Counted from the first letter of the stretch, positions 1 through 10,122 are shown. The stretch: 64,000 nucleotides of DNA from Olsenella sp. KH3B4 (GCA_900111695.1 FOHD01000001.1:248001-312000), one strand, 5' to 3'. Notes: a model not told the origin generated them from the sequence alone. Numbers and translations are program-made.

Positions 1-36
1 GCAGACCTCCAGGAACCTACGACGAGACATTTCCAT
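1..36 (-). CDS. N-terminus of a Tat-exported protein (partial)
   Basis: Only the first 12 codons are inside the window. They read MEMSRRRFLEVC, which contains a twin-arginine export motif (S-R-R-x-F-L), so the product is probably translocated folded across the membrane, for example as a lipoprotein or redox enzyme. The start at 36 is chosen because an AAAGGGAG ribosome site lies about six bases upstream. A second ATG two codons further in is possible. Function cannot be assigned because the body of the gene lies outside the window. Confidence 0.55.
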   Translation of the reverse strand, partial: MEMSRRRFLEVC

Positions 37-92
37 GGGTTTCTCCCTTTCCCCGTAGTTCGCGCCCCGTTGCGCAAACTTTCGTTGTGAGT

Positions 93-127
93 ACGTTAAC
101 GCCACTTTTAACTGGCGTTGTTAACGT
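93..127. promoter_or_regulatory. Nested inverted repeat, candidate operator
   Basis: The outer arms are ACGTTAAC (93-100) and GTTAACGT (120-127). Inner arms AACGCCA and TGGCGTT flank a short AT-rich spacer. The element sits 57 bases upstream of the Tat-protein start, a sensible place for a repressor site. The binding protein is unknown. Confidence 0.4.
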
Positions 128-303
128 TCTCATTTGTTCGACCAGCGGTTGTGGAAAGGGCGGCGGACGGCCATGTAGAGGGGGCAGTGGACGTCCCATG
201 GGAGCTTTATTGGAGCTGCCTGCTTCGCCGTTTAACGGTTCGACGGCACCGCTTGGGCGGGCCTGACGGACGTTGGGGCGGCTGGGCCGCGCCGGGATTT
301 GCT

Positions 304-357
304 ATGCCGCGGATTCCGAACGGTTAGAGCCGCCTAAACGGCGAAAACGCGCGGCAT
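304..357. repeat. Repeat family B, copy 1
   Basis: The unit begins ATGCCGCGGATTCCGAACGG and ends CGCGCGGCAT, so its ends are inverted repeats of each other. An inner pair (CCG..ACGGTTAG and CTAAACGG) also folds back. Nine bases separate it from copy 2 in the same orientation. No coding capacity. Confidence 0.6.
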
Positions 358-365
358 GTGGGAAC

Positions 366-438
366 ATGCCGCGGATTCCGAACGGTTAGGGCCGTCTAAA
401 CGTTCGGAAAATTCCTAAACGGTGAGAACGCGCGGCAT
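366..438. repeat. Repeat family B, copy 2
   Basis: Starts with the same 20 bases as copy 1 and ends with CGCGCGGCAT. The inner arms TTCCGAACGGTTAG and TCTAAACGTTCGGAA are nearly complementary, giving a strong potential stem-loop. This copy is longer than copy 1 because it carries an additional TTCCTAAACGGTGAG segment before the terminal arm. Confidence 0.6.
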
Positions 439-457
439 GAGGGCCTTATCGTGCAAC

Positions 458-496
458 AAAAAATGGGTCCGCGGCGGACACTCCGTCGCGGACCCA
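458..496 (-). terminator. Rho-independent terminator of valS
   Basis: On the minus strand, a stem of TGGGTCCGCG paired with CGCGGACCCA (464-496) is followed directly by a run of six T. It lies about 30 bases after the valS stop codon. Confidence 0.85.
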
Positions 497-524
497 TAAC
501 ACGCTGGCGAAAAAACAGCCACAC

Positions 525-3203
525 CTATGCCAGGTCCACGATCTGGCCCTTCAGCTGCTCGATCGTGGTCGTGAGCTCAGCCTGCTGCGCGCGCTTCTTC
601 TCGATGACGGCAGGGGCCGCCTTCGCGACGAAGCCCTCGTTGGAGAGGGTCCTGCTCACGGAGCTCAAGTCCTTCTCGGCCTTCTCGAGCTCCTTCCTCA
701 GGCGCTTCGCCTCCGCGGCAAGATCGACGAGGCCACCGAGCGCCACAAAGATCTCGAGCGTGCCGTCGGCCACCGTGACCGACCCCTCCGGCTTCTGCTG
801 CTCGTGGCCGAGGGCGAGCTGGTCCACGCGGCCGACAGAGCAGATGAAGCCACGCTGGGCCTCGAGCACCGCGGCGTCCTCCGCGGAGGAGCGCACCGCG
901 ACGTCCAGCTCGGCCTTCGGCGACAGGCGGTAGCGGGCACGGGTGGAGCGCACGGCGGAGACCACGCGCTTCGCGAGGTCGAAGTCGTGCTCGGCCTTGT
1001 CGTTCACAAAGACAGCAAGGTCTGCGGGCTCAGGCCACGCGGCGGTCATGAGGAACTGCGAGGAGTGGTCGTCAAGGCCGCTCGCGGGAAGGGCGTCCCA
1101 CACGCTCTCGGTGACAAAGGGCATCACGGGATGCAGCAGGCGCATGGAGACGTCGAGCACGTAGACGAGGTTGCGCTGCACCTGGAGGCGCTCCTCCGGG
1201 GTGCCATGGAGCAGGCGGCCCTTGCAGAGCTCGATGTACCAGTCGCAGACCTCGCCCCAGAAGAAGGACTGCAGGTCGCGGGCGTAGTCTCCAAACTCGT
1301 AGCCCTCGAGCTGGCGCGTGGCGGCCTCAACGGCACGAGCCAGGCGCGAGAGCATCCAGGCATCCTCGGCCGTCTCGGCCTTGGGTGCACCGGGCGTGTA
1401 GCCGTCAAGGTTCATCTGGACGAAGCGGCTGGCGTTCCAGATCTTGGTCACGAAGGAGCGCGCCTGCTCGGTGCGCGGGCTGTCGATGAGCGCGCGCGTC
1501 TTCTTATCGAGGTTGGCGTCGAACTTGACGTCCTGATTGGTGGTGATGAGCGTGAGCAGGTTGTAGCGCATGGCGTCGGCGCCGTACTTGTCCATGAGCG
1601 CCATGGGGTCAACGCCGTTGCCCTTTGACTTGGACATGCGACTGCCGTCCTTGGCGAGGATGGTGGCGTAGATGTACACGTCGTGGAACGGCACCTCATG
1701 CGTGAAGTAGAGCGAGCTCATGATCATGCGGGCAACCCACAGCGCGATGATGTCTCGTGCGGTGACAAGCACCTTGGTGGGGTGGTGGCCCTCCATGCCC
1801 TCGGGGTGGTCGGGCCAGCCCTGCGTGGCAAAGGTCCACAGCTGCGAGGAGAACCAGGTGTCCAGGACGTCGGGGTCCTGGTGCACATGGTGGCCGCCGC
1901 ACTTGGGGCACACGTCGGTGTCCTCCATGAGGGCGTCTTCCCAGCCGCAGTCCTCGCAGTAGAACACGGGAATGCGGTGGCCCCACCACAGCTGGCGGGA
2001 GATGCACCAATCCTTGAGGTTGTCCATCCAGGTGAGGTAGGTCTGCGTCCAGCGCTCGGGATAGAACTTGACCTCGCCATCCTGGACGACCTTGGTGGCA
2101 GGCCCCTTGAGCTTGTCGACGGCGACAAACCACTGCTCGGAGAGCCATGGCTCGAGGGCGGTGTCGCAGCGGTAGCAGTGCATAACCGAGTGCTCGAGGT
2201 CCTCGATGTGGTCGAGAAGGCCGTGCTCGTCGAACCACTTCACGATGGCCTCGCGCGCCTCGTCGCGGTCCATGCCGGAGAACTCGCCGTAGCCGTCCAC
2301 GATGTGCGCATGCTCGTCGAGGATGTTGATCTGCTCCAGGTTGTGCGTCTGGCCCATAGCAAAGTCGTTGGGGTCATGCGCGGGCGTAACCTTCACGAAG
2401 CCGGTACCAAAGTTCTTGTCGACGTGCCAGTCGGAGAAGATGGGGATCTCGCGGTTCACGATGGGCAGCATCACCGTCTTGCCCACGAGCTTAGCCTTCT
2501 CCGGGTCCTCCGGCGAGACGGCCACGCCAGTGTCGCCCAGCATGGTCTCGGGGCGCGTGGTGGCCACGGTGATGTACTCGATGCCATCGACGGGCTCGGT
2601 AAGCGGGTAGCGCAGGAACCACAGGTGGCCCTTCTCGTCATGGTACTCGGCCTCGTCGTCCGAGATGGCGGTGCCGCACACGGGGCACCAGTTGACGATA
2701 CGCTTGCCACGGTAGATGAGACCGTCGTGGTACCAGTCGCAGAAGACCTTGCGCACGGCTCGGCTGAACTCGGGGCTCATGGTGAACTTCTCGTCATCGA
2801 AGTCGATCGAGCAGCCCATGCGCTTGATCTGTGAGACGATTGTGCCGCCGTACTCGTGGGTCCAGTCCCAGCAGGCGTCGAGGAACTTCTCGCGACCCAT
2901 CTCGAGGCGAGACTTTCCCTCGCTCTTGAGCTTCTTGTCCACCTTGGTCTGGGTGGCGATGCCGGCGTGGTCGGTTCCCAGGATCCAGCGGGTCGAGCGG
3001 CCGCGCATGCGGTTGTAGCGGATGAAGGTGTCCTGGATGGAATCGTCCATAGCGTGGCCCATGTGCAGGATGCCGGTCACGTTGGGCGGCGGGATGACAA
3101 CGGTGCAGTCCCCTACGCCCTTGCTGCGACGGTAGCAGCCAGCGTCAACCCACTTCTGGATGAGCTGGGGCTCGGCCTCTTGCGGATTGTAGGTCTTGGG
3201 CAT
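525..3203 (-). CDS. valS: Valine--tRNA ligase
   Basis: Class I aminoacyl-tRNA synthetase of 892 residues that charges tRNA-Val in the cytoplasm. The HIGH-type signature HMGH is at residues 47-50, preceded by PPPNVTG. The KMSKS-type signature reads RMSKS in the middle of the protein, followed by GNGVDP. CxxC pairs typical of the zinc-binding insertions are visible (CPVC, CEDC, CPKC). The C-terminus is a lysine/glutamate-rich coiled coil, as in other ValRS. Start at the ATG of MPKTYNPQ, where family homology begins; an in-frame upstream extension reaches into a repeat and looks non-coding. Length fits the family. No T-box leader was found upstream. Confidence 0.97.
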   Translation of the reverse strand: MPKTYNPQEAEPQLIQKWVDAGCYRRSKGVGDCTVVIPPPNVTGILHMGHAMDDSIQDTFIRYNRMRGRSTRWILGTDHAGIATQTKVDKKLKSEGKSRLEMGREKFLDACWDWTHEYGGTIVSQIKRMGCSIDFDDEKFTMSPEFSRAVRKVFCDWYHDGLIYRGKRIVNWCPVCGTAISDDEAEYHDEKGHLWFLRYPLTEPVDGIEYITVATTRPETMLGDTGVAVSPEDPEKAKLVGKTVMLPIVNREIPIFSDWHVDKNFGTGFVKVTPAHDPNDFAMGQTHNLEQINILDEHAHIVDGYGEFSGMDRDEAREAIVKWFDEHGLLDHIEDLEHSVMHCYRCDTALEPWLSEQWFVAVDKLKGPATKVVQDGEVKFYPERWTQTYLTWMDNLKDWCISRQLWWGHRIPVFYCEDCGWEDALMEDTDVCPKCGGHHVHQDPDVLDTWFSSQLWTFATQGWPDHPEGMEGHHPTKVLVTARDIIALWVARMIMSSLYFTHEVPFHDVYIYATILAKDGSRMSKSKGNGVDPMALMDKYGADAMRYNLLTLITTNQDVKFDANLDKKTRALIDSPRTEQARSFVTKIWNASRFVQMNLDGYTPGAPKAETAEDAWMLSRLARAVEAATRQLEGYEFGDYARDLQSFFWGEVCDWYIELCKGRLLHGTPEERLQVQRNLVYVLDVSMRLLHPVMPFVTESVWDALPASGLDDHSSQFLMTAAWPEPADLAVFVNDKAEHDFDLAKRVVSAVRSTRARYRLSPKAELDVAVRSSAEDAAVLEAQRGFICSVGRVDQLALGHEQQKPEGSVTVADGTLEIFVALGGLVDLAAEAKRLRKELEKAEKDLSSVSRTLSNEGFVAKAAPAVIEKKRAQQAELTTTIEQLKGQIVDLA

Positions 3204-3290
3204 CTCTTCCACGATACGGTCCTCTCGAACACAGCCATGTGGGGCGCACCTGGCGCCCAGATTGCAGCTTCCCAGCTTAGCACAGGCGCA

Positions 3291-3321
3291 ATGAGACAAA
3301 GGGACAGTCCCTTTGTCTCAT
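3291..3321. repeat. Repeat family A palindrome, copy 1
   Basis: A perfect 31-base palindrome whose 15-base arms (ATGAGACAAAGGGAC and complement) flank a central A. It lies in the 175-base gap between the divergent starts of valS and tcdA. This is the only good copy in the window that does not touch a gene end. Confidence 0.9.
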
Positions 3322-3378
3322 GCTTTCGACTATTATCGGGGCGATTGCAATAGGACAAGCTAGAACGCGGAGAGACGC

Positions 3379-4143
3379 ATGGCAAACGTTGACGAGACAC
3401 CTACGTCCAGGCTCGAACTGGTCATGGGAAAGGACGCCGTGAGAAGGCTCGCAAATTCCCGCGTGGTGGTCCTTGGACTGGGCGGCGTGGGTTCCAACTG
3501 CGCCGAGGCCCTTGCGCGCGGCGGCGTGGGGTCGCTCGTCCTCGTGGACCGCGATGTGGTCGAGCCAAGCAACATCAACCGCCAGGCCGTGGCCTACACG
3601 AGTACCGTGGGCCAGCGCAAGACCGACGTGATGGCGCGCATTGTGGCAGACATCAACCCCTCAGCCAGCATCACGCCCATCCACGTGTTTCTCACACGAG
3701 ACAACATAGGCCAGATTCTGGGTGGGCTAGACCCGCGCCCGGACTTTGTGGTGGACGCGATCGACAACGTGACCGCCAAGCTCGTCGTGGCTCGCTGGTG
3801 CCAAGAGGAGGGAATGCCCCTGGTCTCGAGCATGGGAGGCGCCAACAAGCTCCACCCCGAGCTCCTGCGCTTTGCCGACATCTCGAAGACGCATGGGTGC
3901 CCGCTCGCACGCATCATCCGCAAGGAGTGCCGGAAGCGCGGCATCCGCAACCTGAGGGTGCTCTACTCCCCCGAGGAGCCGGTGCGCCCGCACACGCCCG
4001 AGGGCGCAAGCGGCAAGGCGGCCACGCTGGGCACCATGTCGTACTTCCCGCCCATCATGGGCCAGATGATCGCCGGCGACGTGATCTTGTCCCTCACGGG
4101 GCTGGATGGCAGAGGCGCCCCCAGCGAGGGCGATGCGCTATGA
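3379..4143 (+). CDS. tcdA: tRNA threonylcarbamoyladenosine dehydratase (ThiF/E1-like)
   Basis: A 254-residue E1-like enzyme of the TcdA/CsdL branch, which in Escherichia coli cyclises t6A to ct6A at position 37 of tRNA using ATP. The nucleotide-binding loop GLGGVGSN is at residues 33-40, followed by the family's VDRDVVEPSNINRQ segment, where the acidic and NRQ residues contact ATP. The SSMGGANK and VLYSPEEP segments also fit TcdA better than MoeB or ThiF, and the CxxC zinc pairs of MoeB are absent. GGAGAG precedes the ATG. The stop overlaps the next start (ATGA), so it is translationally coupled to the TatD gene. Confidence 0.88.
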   Translation: MANVDETPTSRLELVMGKDAVRRLANSRVVVLGLGGVGSNCAEALARGGVGSLVLVDRDVVEPSNINRQAVAYTSTVGQRKTDVMARIVADINPSASITPIHVFLTRDNIGQILGGLDPRPDFVVDAIDNVTAKLVVARWCQEEGMPLVSSMGGANKLHPELLRFADISKTHGCPLARIIRKECRKRGIRNLRVLYSPEEPVRPHTPEGASGKAATLGTMSYFPPIMGQMIAGDVILSLTGLDGRGAPSEGDAL

Positions 4144-4901
4144 GGCTCTTCGACGCCCACGTGCACCTGGACTTCTACGCAAACGCGCCGCAGGTGGCAG
4201 CGCAGGCACAGGCATTTGGGCTCTCGTTTCTCGCCTGCACGGTGACGCCAGCGGGCTATCTTTGCGCGGCGCAGGAGCTTGCCGACGCACCGGGGGTCCA
4301 TCTTGCCGCTGGCGCCCATCCCTGGTGGATCGCAGACGGTCGCATTGCCGAGAAGGACGTTGACACGCTGGTCTCCATATTGCCTGAACTGCGCTTTGTT
4401 GGCGAGGTTGGCCTGGACTTCTCGCCAGCGCACGTGGGCGAGGGAACGCAACGCGCTCAGGTTTCGGCCTTCGAGCGCATCATGCGCATCTGCGCCGAGA
4501 CGAGCGACCCCTCGTGCCCCAAGATCGTCTCCATACACTCTGTGCGCTCGACAGACGTGGTGCTCGACGTGTTGGAGCGCACGGGCGCCGTCAGGTCCTG
4601 CCGTTGTATATTCCACTGGTTCTCCGGAAGGCCAGAGGAGCTGTGGCGCGCCGCCCGCATGGGGTGCCACTTCTCGTTTGGCGAGCACTCCCTTGCAACC
4701 AGGCGCGGGCGCGAGTACGTGCGCGAGGTGCCCTCAGAGCTGCTGCTCACCGAGACCGACCTCCCCGCAGGCGAGAAGGTCTTGGGCAGCGCAGAAGAGA
4801 TCTCCTCGTCACTCGAGCGGGCGATAGCGAAGGCGTCAGAGGTGCGCGGCGAGGACGTAGCTGCCCTGGCAGTCGCGAATGCTGCCGCTCTTCTCGAATG
4901 A
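4140..4901 (+). CDS. TatD-family metal-dependent hydrolase
   Basis: A 253-residue TIM-barrel hydrolase of the TatD DNase family. Metal ligands are visible in order: HVHLD near the N-terminus, the GEVGLD glutamate, the IHS histidine, FHWFSG, and TETDLP near the C-terminus. Family members are Mg-dependent 3'-5' exonucleases acting on DNA or RNA; the substrate here cannot be told. The start overlaps the tcdA stop by ATGA. The TGA stop is the first three bases of a family A palindrome. The sequence is shorter and more divergent than E. coli TatD, closer to the miscellaneous TatD-like clade. Confidence 0.85.
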   Translation: MRLFDAHVHLDFYANAPQVAAQAQAFGLSFLACTVTPAGYLCAAQELADAPGVHLAAGAHPWWIADGRIAEKDVDTLVSILPELRFVGEVGLDFSPAHVGEGTQRAQVSAFERIMRICAETSDPSCPKIVSIHSVRSTDVVLDVLERTGAVRSCRCIFHWFSGRPEELWRAARMGCHFSFGEHSLATRRGREYVREVPSELLLTETDLPAGEKVLGSAEEISSSLERAIAKASEVRGEDVAALAVANAAALLE

Positions 4902-4926
4902 GACAAAGGGACTGTCCCTTTGTCTC
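4899..4926. repeat. Repeat family A palindrome, copy 2
   Basis: Left arm TGAGACAAAGGGAC and right arm GTCCCTTTGTCTC around a central T. The left arm supplies the TGA stop codon of the TatD gene. The following gene runs in the same direction, so here the element is inside a co-directional gene string. Confidence 0.88.
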
Positions 4927-5085
4927 TTTGGCGGGGACGAGCGGGCGAACGCAGCGTGGCTTCTGCGTCATGGTAGAGTCATGCCGTGCAGTTTTGTACG
5001 CAGACACGGCCATCCTACAGGGAGCAGCCAGACGATGATCTTACAGAGCGGAACACCTGTCGCGCAGAAAACGCAGAGGGGAACC

Positions 5086-6159
5086 ATGCTGGCAACCTCG
5101 TCACGGGAGCTGCCACTTGACCTCAACGACGTTGTTCTCGTCTTTGCCTGCAACGAGCTCTTTGTTCCCTACCTCTCGGTGGCGCTCCAGTCCATCCTGG
5201 TGAACGTCTCCCCTAGCCGTCACTATGACATCGTGGTCCTCACGCGCGACATCACGCCCAAGAGCATGATCACGCTCACACAGCAGGCTTCCAAGCACAA
5301 TGTTGGCCTGGGCTTTCTGGACGTAGATGCCGCGCTGGGCGACATCAAGCTCCCCCATCATGGCCACTTTAGGCCCGAGACGTACTTCCGCCTTTTGGCC
5401 CCGACGCTTCTGGACAATGTAGACAAGGCCATCTACCTGGACTCTGACATTGTGGTGTGCTCGGACGTGGCGGAGCTCTTTGACACGGACGTCACGGGAT
5501 ACCTCCTGGCGGCCACGCGTGACGCGGACACCATTGGCCAGATTGACGGCTATGATCCCACGGTCTACGCCTACCTCAAGGACCAGCTGGGCATGACCGA
5601 GCCGCACGACTACTTCCAGGCAGGCGTGCTCCTCATGAACCTTGAGAAGTTCCGTCAGACCATCTCGGCGGAGGAGCTGCTTAACATTGCCACCGAGCGC
5701 ACGTGGCGCTGGCTCGACCAGGACGTCCTCAACAAGGTCGTGGACGGTCACTACCGCAGGGTGCACATGAAGTGGAACTACCTCGTTGACTGGCAGTACA
5801 TGCGCCGCACGCACATCGTGGCGCAGGCTCCCAAGGACGTCCAGGACGAGTACGACGAGGCCAGGCGAGACTATCGCATTGTTCACTACGCCGGTCCCGA
5901 CAACAGGCCGTGGCTCTACCCAGACTCCGACCTGGCCGGACTCTTCTGGCAGTACGCGGCAGGCTCTCCCTACCTCGAGTACCTGCGAGATCAACTTGAG
6001 AAATCCCGAAGGACCGTGGACGGCATGGCTCGACGCATCAAGGCCGTGGCAATCTATCGCGGAATCATGCACGCATTCGACTACACCTGCCCTGCCGGGA
6101 CCAAGCGTCGCCAGAAGTTCATCGAGTACTACGAGCGCTTTGGCGGTTCGGTGGGCTAG
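5086..6159 (+). CDS. Family 8 glycosyltransferase
   Basis: A 357-residue protein with the GT8 fold pattern: an N-terminal strand VVLVFACNELFVPYLSVALQ, a lipid/sugar-handling middle and the DxD metal motif in YLDSDIVVCSDV. The FQAGVLLMN and DVLN segments are also typical of GT8 (general stress protein A/LPS-type galactosyl or glucosyltransferases). No signal peptide, so it acts on the cytoplasmic side, probably adding a hexose to a cell-envelope acceptor. Start placed at the ATG preceded by GAGGGG with five-base spacing; an ATG 17 codons upstream is possible. Acceptor unknown. Confidence 0.82.
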   Translation: MLATSSRELPLDLNDVVLVFACNELFVPYLSVALQSILVNVSPSRHYDIVVLTRDITPKSMITLTQQASKHNVGLGFLDVDAALGDIKLPHHGHFRPETYFRLLAPTLLDNVDKAIYLDSDIVVCSDVAELFDTDVTGYLLAATRDADTIGQIDGYDPTVYAYLKDQLGMTEPHDYFQAGVLLMNLEKFRQTISAEELLNIATERTWRWLDQDVLNKVVDGHYRRVHMKWNYLVDWQYMRRTHIVAQAPKDVQDEYDEARRDYRIVHYAGPDNRPWLYPDSDLAGLFWQYAAGSPYLEYLRDQLEKSRRTVDGMARRIKAVAIYRGIMHAFDYTCPAGTKRRQKFIEYYERFGGSVG

Positions 6160-6205
6160 CGAAGGCTAGCGAAGGCATAGCAGCCAGGTCTCAACGATCA
6201 GTAAG

Positions 6206-6239
6206 AAAACGGCCGCGCCCGGGTCTCCGGACGCGGCCG
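6206..6239 (-). terminator. Terminator between GT8 gene and clpX
   Basis: Stem CGGCCGCG (6210-6217) with CGCGGCCG (6232-6239). On the minus strand it is followed by GTTTTC, so it serves clpX best. It lies between two convergent genes and could also stop plus-strand transcription. Confidence 0.7.
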
Positions 6240-6266
6240 CAACGTTACGCTACCAGCTCAAGCGTG

Positions 6267-7592
<1,326 letters not shown>

Positions 7593-7595
7593 GCG

Positions 7596-8216
7596 CTACT
7601 CCTGCTTACCCTGATCGTTACGGTTGGTGATGACCTTGTCGACAAGACCGTAGGCCTGCGCCTCGCTCGCGCGCATGTAGTTGTCGCGCTCGGTGTCGGC
7701 GTTGATCTTCTCGATGGGCTGACCGGTGGCGTCGGCAAGCATCTGGTTGAGGTGCTCGCGAATCCACTTGGTCTCGTCAGCGACAATCTGGATGTCGGTC
7801 TGCTGGCCCTGGACGCCAGAGCTGGGCTGGTGGATGAGGATCATCGAGTTGGGAAGGGCAAGGCGCTTGCCCTTGGTTCCACTGGCGAGAATGGCCGCGC
7901 CCATGGAGGCCGCCATGCCCACGCAGATGGTCGAGACGTCGGGCTTGATGAAGTTCATCGTGTCGATGATGCCCAGGCCAGCATAGACGTCACCACCGGG
8001 AGAGTCGATGTAGAGCGAGATGTCCTTGTCGGGATCTTGGCTCTCGAGGTGGAGGAGCTGCGCGATCACGAGGTTGGCGGAGTCGCGCGTGACCTCCTCG
8101 CCGAGAAAGACGATGCGGTCGTTGAGCAGGCGCGAGTAGATGTCATAGCTGCGCTCGCCACGAGGGGTCTGCTCGACGACGTACGGGATGAGCGGAATGT
8201 TCGTTGGGTTGTGCAT
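7596..8216 (-). CDS. clpP: ATP-dependent Clp protease proteolytic subunit ClpP
   Basis: A 206-residue serine peptidase. The catalytic serine is Ser104 in GMAASMGA and the histidine is His129 in ILIHQP. The [12 protein letters not shown] oligomer segment is present. AAGGGAG lies four bases before the ATG. It sits between trigger factor and clpX, the classic tig-clpP-clpX order, which couples folding at the ribosome to quality-control proteolysis. Confidence 0.97.
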   Translation of the reverse strand: MHNPTNIPLIPYVVEQTPRGERSYDIYSRLLNDRIVFLGEEVTRDSANLVIAQLLHLESQDPDKDISLYIDSPGGDVYAGLGIIDTMNFIKPDVSTICVGMAASMGAAILASGTKGKRLALPNSMILIHQPSSGVQGQQTDIQIVADETKWIREHLNQMLADATGQPIEKINADTERDNYMRASEAQAYGLVDKVITNRNDQGKQE

Positions 8217-8254
8217 GATGCTCCCTTCAGGAATTGTTTGTGTTCCGTTCCAAT

Positions 8255-8286
8255 GTGCCCCGAACGGCTTGCGCCATCCGGGGCAC
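8255..8286 (-). promoter_or_regulatory. Intercistronic hairpin between tig and clpP
   Basis: Arms GTGCCCCG and CGGGGCAC with a 16-base loop. No T run follows on the minus strand, so it is more likely a partial terminator or processing hairpin than a full stop signal. Confidence 0.4.
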
Positions 8287-8336
8287 GGCGTCAGTTCACA
8301 GGGTCTGCACCATTAGTTCTGGTAGCGGCGCTGGCG

Positions 8337-9686
8337 CTACTCGGCGTCCTCGGACTTCTCGCCCTCGGCGTCCTTGGCGGCCTCGGCAGCCTCGTCCACA
8401 ACGGTCACCTGGGCGTTCTCGACCAGCCAGTCGAGGGCCTTGGTGCGCTTGATGGAGTCGCGGATGGCCGGGAGACGGCCCTCGGAGCGCCACTGCTCGA
8501 TGGCCTTGTCCACGTCACCGACGTTGGCCTTCTCGAACTCGTTGCGGACGTCCTCGTCGGTAGCCTCGAGGCCGAGCTGGCGGGCGATGGCGTCGAGCGC
8601 CAGGGACTGGCGGGCACGCTCCTCGGCCTGGGCGTGGAGGTCGGCGATGAAGGCGTCAGGCGAGATGTTGCGAGCCTTGAGGTACATGTCGAGCGAGATG
8701 CCAGAGCGCTGCATCTGGCCGAGAACCTCCTGGCCAAGCTCGTTGAAGACCTCCTCCTGGTAGTCAGAAGGAATCTCGTCAAGCTGCAGGCGCTCGCCCA
8801 CTGCCTCGACGACACGGTCCTCCTTGAGGTTGGGAAGGTTGGCCTTCTTATCCTCGGCGATCTCGTCGCGCACGGCGCTCTTGAACTCGTCGACAGTGTC
8901 GTAGCCAAAGCTCTTCTTGGCGAACTCGTCATCAAGCTCGGGCGTGGTGGGGCGCTGGATACCCTTGACCGTAGCCTTGGCCTTGTAGGAGTGCTCGTGG
9001 CTCTCGTCGCCGTCCTCGTGCTTGATGGTCCAGGCAAGGTCCACAACGTCGCCAACCTTTGCGCCGGTGAGCGCCTGCTTGACCTCGTCGGGAACCTGGC
9101 CGTCAACGAGCGCGAGCGTCTGGCCCTCGCCGGCGAGCTTCTCGGCACCCTCGACGTTCTCGATGTCGGCCTTCACGACGTCGCCCTCCTGGGCGGCCTC
9201 ACCCTCGGGGACGTCCTCATAGGAGGTGTGGTAGGTCATGTAGCGCTTGACCTGGGCCTCGACCTCGGCGTCGGTGACCTCCTCGGGAGGCATGTTGATC
9301 TGAGGCGCATCGTAGGAGTCAAGCTCGGCCTCGGGGCGAACGCCAATGGTGACGTCGATGGTGTAGTCCTGGCCCTCCTGGGCGAGGTCGGCGTCCTGGG
9401 CAAAGTCAGGACGGCCAACAGGGACGATGTTGAGCTCCTCGAGCATGAGGGGCTCCGCGGCGTTGAGGAGGTCGTTGGTGGCCTGGGCGAGCACCGACTC
9501 CTTGCCCAGGATGCCGTCGATCACGGGACGGGGAGCGTGGCCACGACGGAAGCCCTGGAAGTTGTACTTGTGCGCGAAGTCCTTGTAGGTCTTCTTGACA
9601 GCCGCGTCGACGTCGGCGGCGGGAATGGTGAGCTTTGCGGCAACCTTGTTGTCTTTCGGCTCCTCAGCGGTGACGGTGATCTTCAA
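8337..9686 (-). CDS. tig: Trigger factor
   Basis: Ribosome-associated chaperone and peptidyl-prolyl isomerase, 449 residues. It shows the N-terminal ribosome-binding part with the FRRGHAPR signature loop, the central FKBP-like domain (EGDVVKADIE to KATVKGIQ), and a long helical, acidic C-terminal domain ending in a low-complexity tail. I place the start at a TTG because GGAGG sits five bases before it and homology begins at KITVTAEEP; the upstream in-frame ATG would add a basic, unrelated leader. tRNA-Leu lies 67 bases upstream in the same direction with no terminator between them. Confidence 0.94.
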   Translation of the reverse strand: MKITVTAEEPKDNKVAAKLTIPAADVDAAVKKTYKDFAHKYNFQGFRRGHAPRPVIDGILGKESVLAQATNDLLNAAEPLMLEELNIVPVGRPDFAQDADLAQEGQDYTIDVTIGVRPEAELDSYDAPQINMPPEEVTDAEVEAQVKRYMTYHTSYEDVPEGEAAQEGDVVKADIENVEGAEKLAGEGQTLALVDGQVPDEVKQALTGAKVGDVVDLAWTIKHEDGDESHEHSYKAKATVKGIQRPTTPELDDEFAKKSFGYDTVDEFKSAVRDEIAEDKKANLPNLKEDRVVEAVGERLQLDEIPSDYQEEVFNELGQEVLGQMQRSGISLDMYLKARNISPDAFIADLHAQAEERARQSLALDAIARQLGLEATDEDVRNEFEKANVGDVDKAIEQWRSEGRLPAIRDSIKRTKALDWLVENAQVTVVDEAAEAAKDAEGEKSEDAE

Positions 9687-9753
9687 CGTTCCTCCAGTGT
9701 CTCGTCCTCGGCGGGCGGGCGTCCGCCGTGGTTTCCTGCGCATGCGGCTCATG

Positions 9754-9840
9754 TGGTGCGGGCGAAAGGACTCGAACCTTCACGGGGTCTCCCCCACTGG
9801 AACCTAAATCCAGCGCGTCTACCAGTTCCGCCACGCCCGC
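9754..9840 (-). tRNA. tRNA-Leu (anticodon TAG)
   Basis: An 87-base class II tRNA on the minus strand with a seven-pair acceptor stem (GCGGGCG/CGCCCGC), a long variable arm, TTCGAGTCC in the T arm and an encoded CCA end. The seven-base anticodon loop TTTAGGT gives anticodon TAG, reading CUA and related Leu codons. Confidence 0.93.
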
Positions 9841-10005
9841 ATAGTCACACATAGCCTTGCCATAATAGCAAATGCACAGGTCTTGGCCTAGGAAACGAGA
9901 AAGAAATCGACACGAGCACACGTAGGCGGCGCCAGTCACTGACTCCAGAGGGAACCCGACCTCGTCTCCGGAGGGCTTGGCTTGTTGCATCTTGCACCAA
10001 AATGA

Positions 10006-10036
10006 CGCTTCCGGCGACATTTTGCCGCCGGAAGGC
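10006..10036. other. GC-rich hairpin in carB/tRNA-Leu gap
   Basis: Arms CGCTTCCGGCG and CGCCGGAAGGCG enclose an eight-base loop. It lies just beyond the carB terminator. There is a TTTTG after it on the plus strand, but no plus-strand gene to terminate. Confidence 0.4.
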
Positions 10037-10065
10037 GCGTTTTGGCAGCAACCACGTACGAAAGA

Positions 10066-10096
10066 GCCCTCCGGCGTCGCGGTGACGCCGGAGGGC
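10066..10096 (-). terminator. Terminator of carAB
   Basis: A 13-base-pair stem (GCCCTCCGGCGTC with its complement) and a five-base loop, followed on the minus strand by CTCTTTCG. It starts 27 bases after the carB stop. The stem sequence resembles those at 15039-15071 and 50537-50568. Confidence 0.75.
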
Positions 10097-10122
10097 ACGT
10101 AAGCGCAACCGCACGAGAAGTG

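Larger units (their letters stand above)
37..457. other. Intergenic region with palindrome and family B repeats
   Basis: This 420-base stretch between the divergent Tat-protein start and the end of valS holds no convincing gene. It contains a nested inverted repeat at 93-127 and two tandem copies of repeat family B (304-357 and 366-438). A looser related fragment, GTTTAACGGTTCGACGG, lies near 230-245. Short open frames here have no recognisable protein character. Confidence 0.6.

Noticed and set aside
3204..3290. T-box leader for valS
   Set aside because: The gap before valS is only about 90 bases up to the repeat and shows no T-box sequence (TGGNACCGCG type) or specifier stem.
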